A DNA stretch of 6,761 nt from CAZEJK01 sp964512045. GTDB taxonomy: Bacteria > Acidobacteriota > Thermoanaerobaculia > Thermoanaerobaculales > Sulfomarinibacteraceae. The number at the start of each line of letters is the position of its first letter. The stretch's first letter is position 1. This document shows positions 6,463 through 6,761 of the stretch, piece after piece. The stretch is taken from assembly GCA_964512045.1 (NCBI GenBank), contig CAZEJK010000275.1, positions 1 to 6,761 of the forward strand, given 5' to 3'. The position numbers were made by a program, and so were the translations under genes. Below the pieces are notes generated by a model. It saw only the letters and a program-made list of their open reading frames with translations, did not search any database and was not told where the DNA came from.

Positions 6463-6470
6463 GATCTTCT

Positions 6471-6476
6471 CCTCCT
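6471..6476 (-). promoter_or_regulatory. Ribosome-binding site of phoD
   Basis: AGGAGG on the minus strand lies 8 nt before the ATG at 6462. The open frame runs on upstream to 6732, but nothing there has a signal peptide or Shine-Dalgarno support, so this site decides the start. Confidence 0.85.
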
Positions 6477-6530
6477 TCGAGTGAGCTCGAGAGCGTTCGT
6501 ACCAGTGTACCGTGGCGCGCCGCTGTTGAT

Positions 6531-6563
6531 CTGTCGTGAAGCAGTCGGGCGTCTGTCCGCGTG
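6531..6563. promoter_or_regulatory. Possible Pho-box-like operator upstream of phoD
   Basis: Three units start exactly 11 bp apart on the plus strand: CTGTCGT (6531), CAGTCGG (6542) and CTGTCCG (6553), consensus CWGTCSK. PhoB-type regulators bind CTGTCAT direct repeats spaced 11 bp, and the nearby gene is a phosphatase. Against this, the 4-bp spacers (GAAG, GCGT, CGTG) are not A/T-rich and the distance to the phoD start is about 70-100 bp. It is a pattern match only. It could also serve the divergent gene at 6697. Confidence 0.3.
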
Positions 6564-6647
6564 CGGCTCTCGACCCGAGGACCGGATGGTCGCCAGTGGC
6601 CTCCAGCCTTTTGCGTAAGAAGCAGAGCGTGGAGCCGTGATCAAGGT

Positions 6648-6695
6648 GGTTGGGGCTTCCAGCCCCGACCGGAGGCACAGCGAAAGGAGGGTGCC
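6648..6695 (+). other. Two hairpins in the leader of the divergent gene
   Basis: GGTTGGGGCT (6648-6657) pairs with AGCCCCGACC (6661-6670) over 10 bp with one G-T pair and a TCC loop. Directly after it GGCAC (6674-6678) pairs with GTGCC (6691-6695) around a 12-nt loop holding the ribosome-binding site AGGAGG (6685-6690). The first stem may be an interspersed palindrome or a leader structure. The second could present or mask the ribosome-binding site. No known riboswitch class was matched with confidence. Confidence 0.5.
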
Positions 6696-6696
6696 G

Positions 6697-6761
6697 GTGA
6701 TCCGTTCCAACGCGGCCGCGGGCCGCAACCAAAGTGATGCTCCGAATGTGCCGGTCCCGCG
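6697..6761 (+). CDS. Start of a divergent gene, cut by the window edge
   Basis: GTG at 6697 is preceded by AGGAGG (6685-6690) with 6 nt spacing, and the frame stays open to the end of the window (21 codons). The visible residues begin MIRSNAAAGRNQSDAPNV, which is polar and not a signal peptide or membrane segment. This is too short to assign a family. A GTG at 6691 is in frame but touches the ribosome-binding site, so 6697 is preferred. The gene would be divergent from phoD, and the gap 6463-6696 would hold both promoters. No clear -35/-10 pair was found in that gap for either direction. Confidence 0.5.
   Translation, partial: MIRSNAAAGRNQSDAPNVPVP

Noticed and set aside
6463..6732. N-terminal extension of phoD to 6732
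   Set aside because: The frame is open, but the extension has no signal peptide or PhoD similarity. It would bury the signal peptide and ignore the strong AGGAGG before 6462.
6671..6745. Cobalamin riboswitch, suggested by CCGGTGATCCG followed by CCGCAAC
   Set aside because: The conserved core around these words (the GGGAA and the full CGCAACGGT-type box) is not present in order, the CCGGTGA overlaps a good start codon, and GC-rich DNA gives such short matches by chance.

Overview
The window is strongly GC-rich, gene-dense DNA from a Gram-negative-type (diderm) bacterium. Evidence for an outer membrane is a small secreted beta-barrel protein ending in Phe, a second partial barrel-like C-terminus at the left edge, and a Sec-exported PhoD-type phosphatase. 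The phylum cannot be fixed from sequence alone. The GC-rich palindromic intergenic repeats suggest an environmental lineage such as Acidobacteriota or a deltaproteobacterial group, but this is an impression only.

Layout, left to right. Positions 2-52 (+) are the last 16 codons of a gene, followed by a hairpin. Positions 248-640 (+) encode a TerB-like helical protein and 687-1208 (+) an 8-stranded outer-membrane beta-barrel with acidic loops; these two are closely spaced and probably co-transcribed. They converge on a minus-strand pair: mannose-6-phosphate isomerase (manA, 1362-2573), preceded 40 bp upstream by an allantoinase/dihydroorotase-type cyclic amidohydrolase (2614-4023). The amidohydrolase start has no Shine-Dalgarno sequence but has a -10 hexamer at the spacing expected for a leaderless mRNA. 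Positions 4024-4302 hold a three-armed palindromic repeat, a 25-bp direct copy of its left arm, and a strong intrinsic terminator for the next gene. Positions 4303-6462 (-) encode a large PhoD-family alkaline phosphatase with an unusually long insertion. Upstream of it lie three 11-bp-spaced CWGTCSK units that resemble a Pho-box arrangement. A divergent gene with a good ribosome-binding site appears to start at 6697 (+) and runs off the right edge.

How the genes work together: phoD would release phosphate from phosphoesters outside the cytoplasmic membrane. manA interconverts mannose-6-P and fructose-6-P. The amidohydrolase opens a cyclic amide ring, with allantoin, a hydantoin or dihydroorotate as candidates. 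No single pathway joins them, and the region reads as ordinary metabolic and envelope genes. No defence, mobile or CRISPR system is visible. The points most worth a second look are non-coding: the leaderless promoter, the palindromic repeats, and the possible phosphate-control site.
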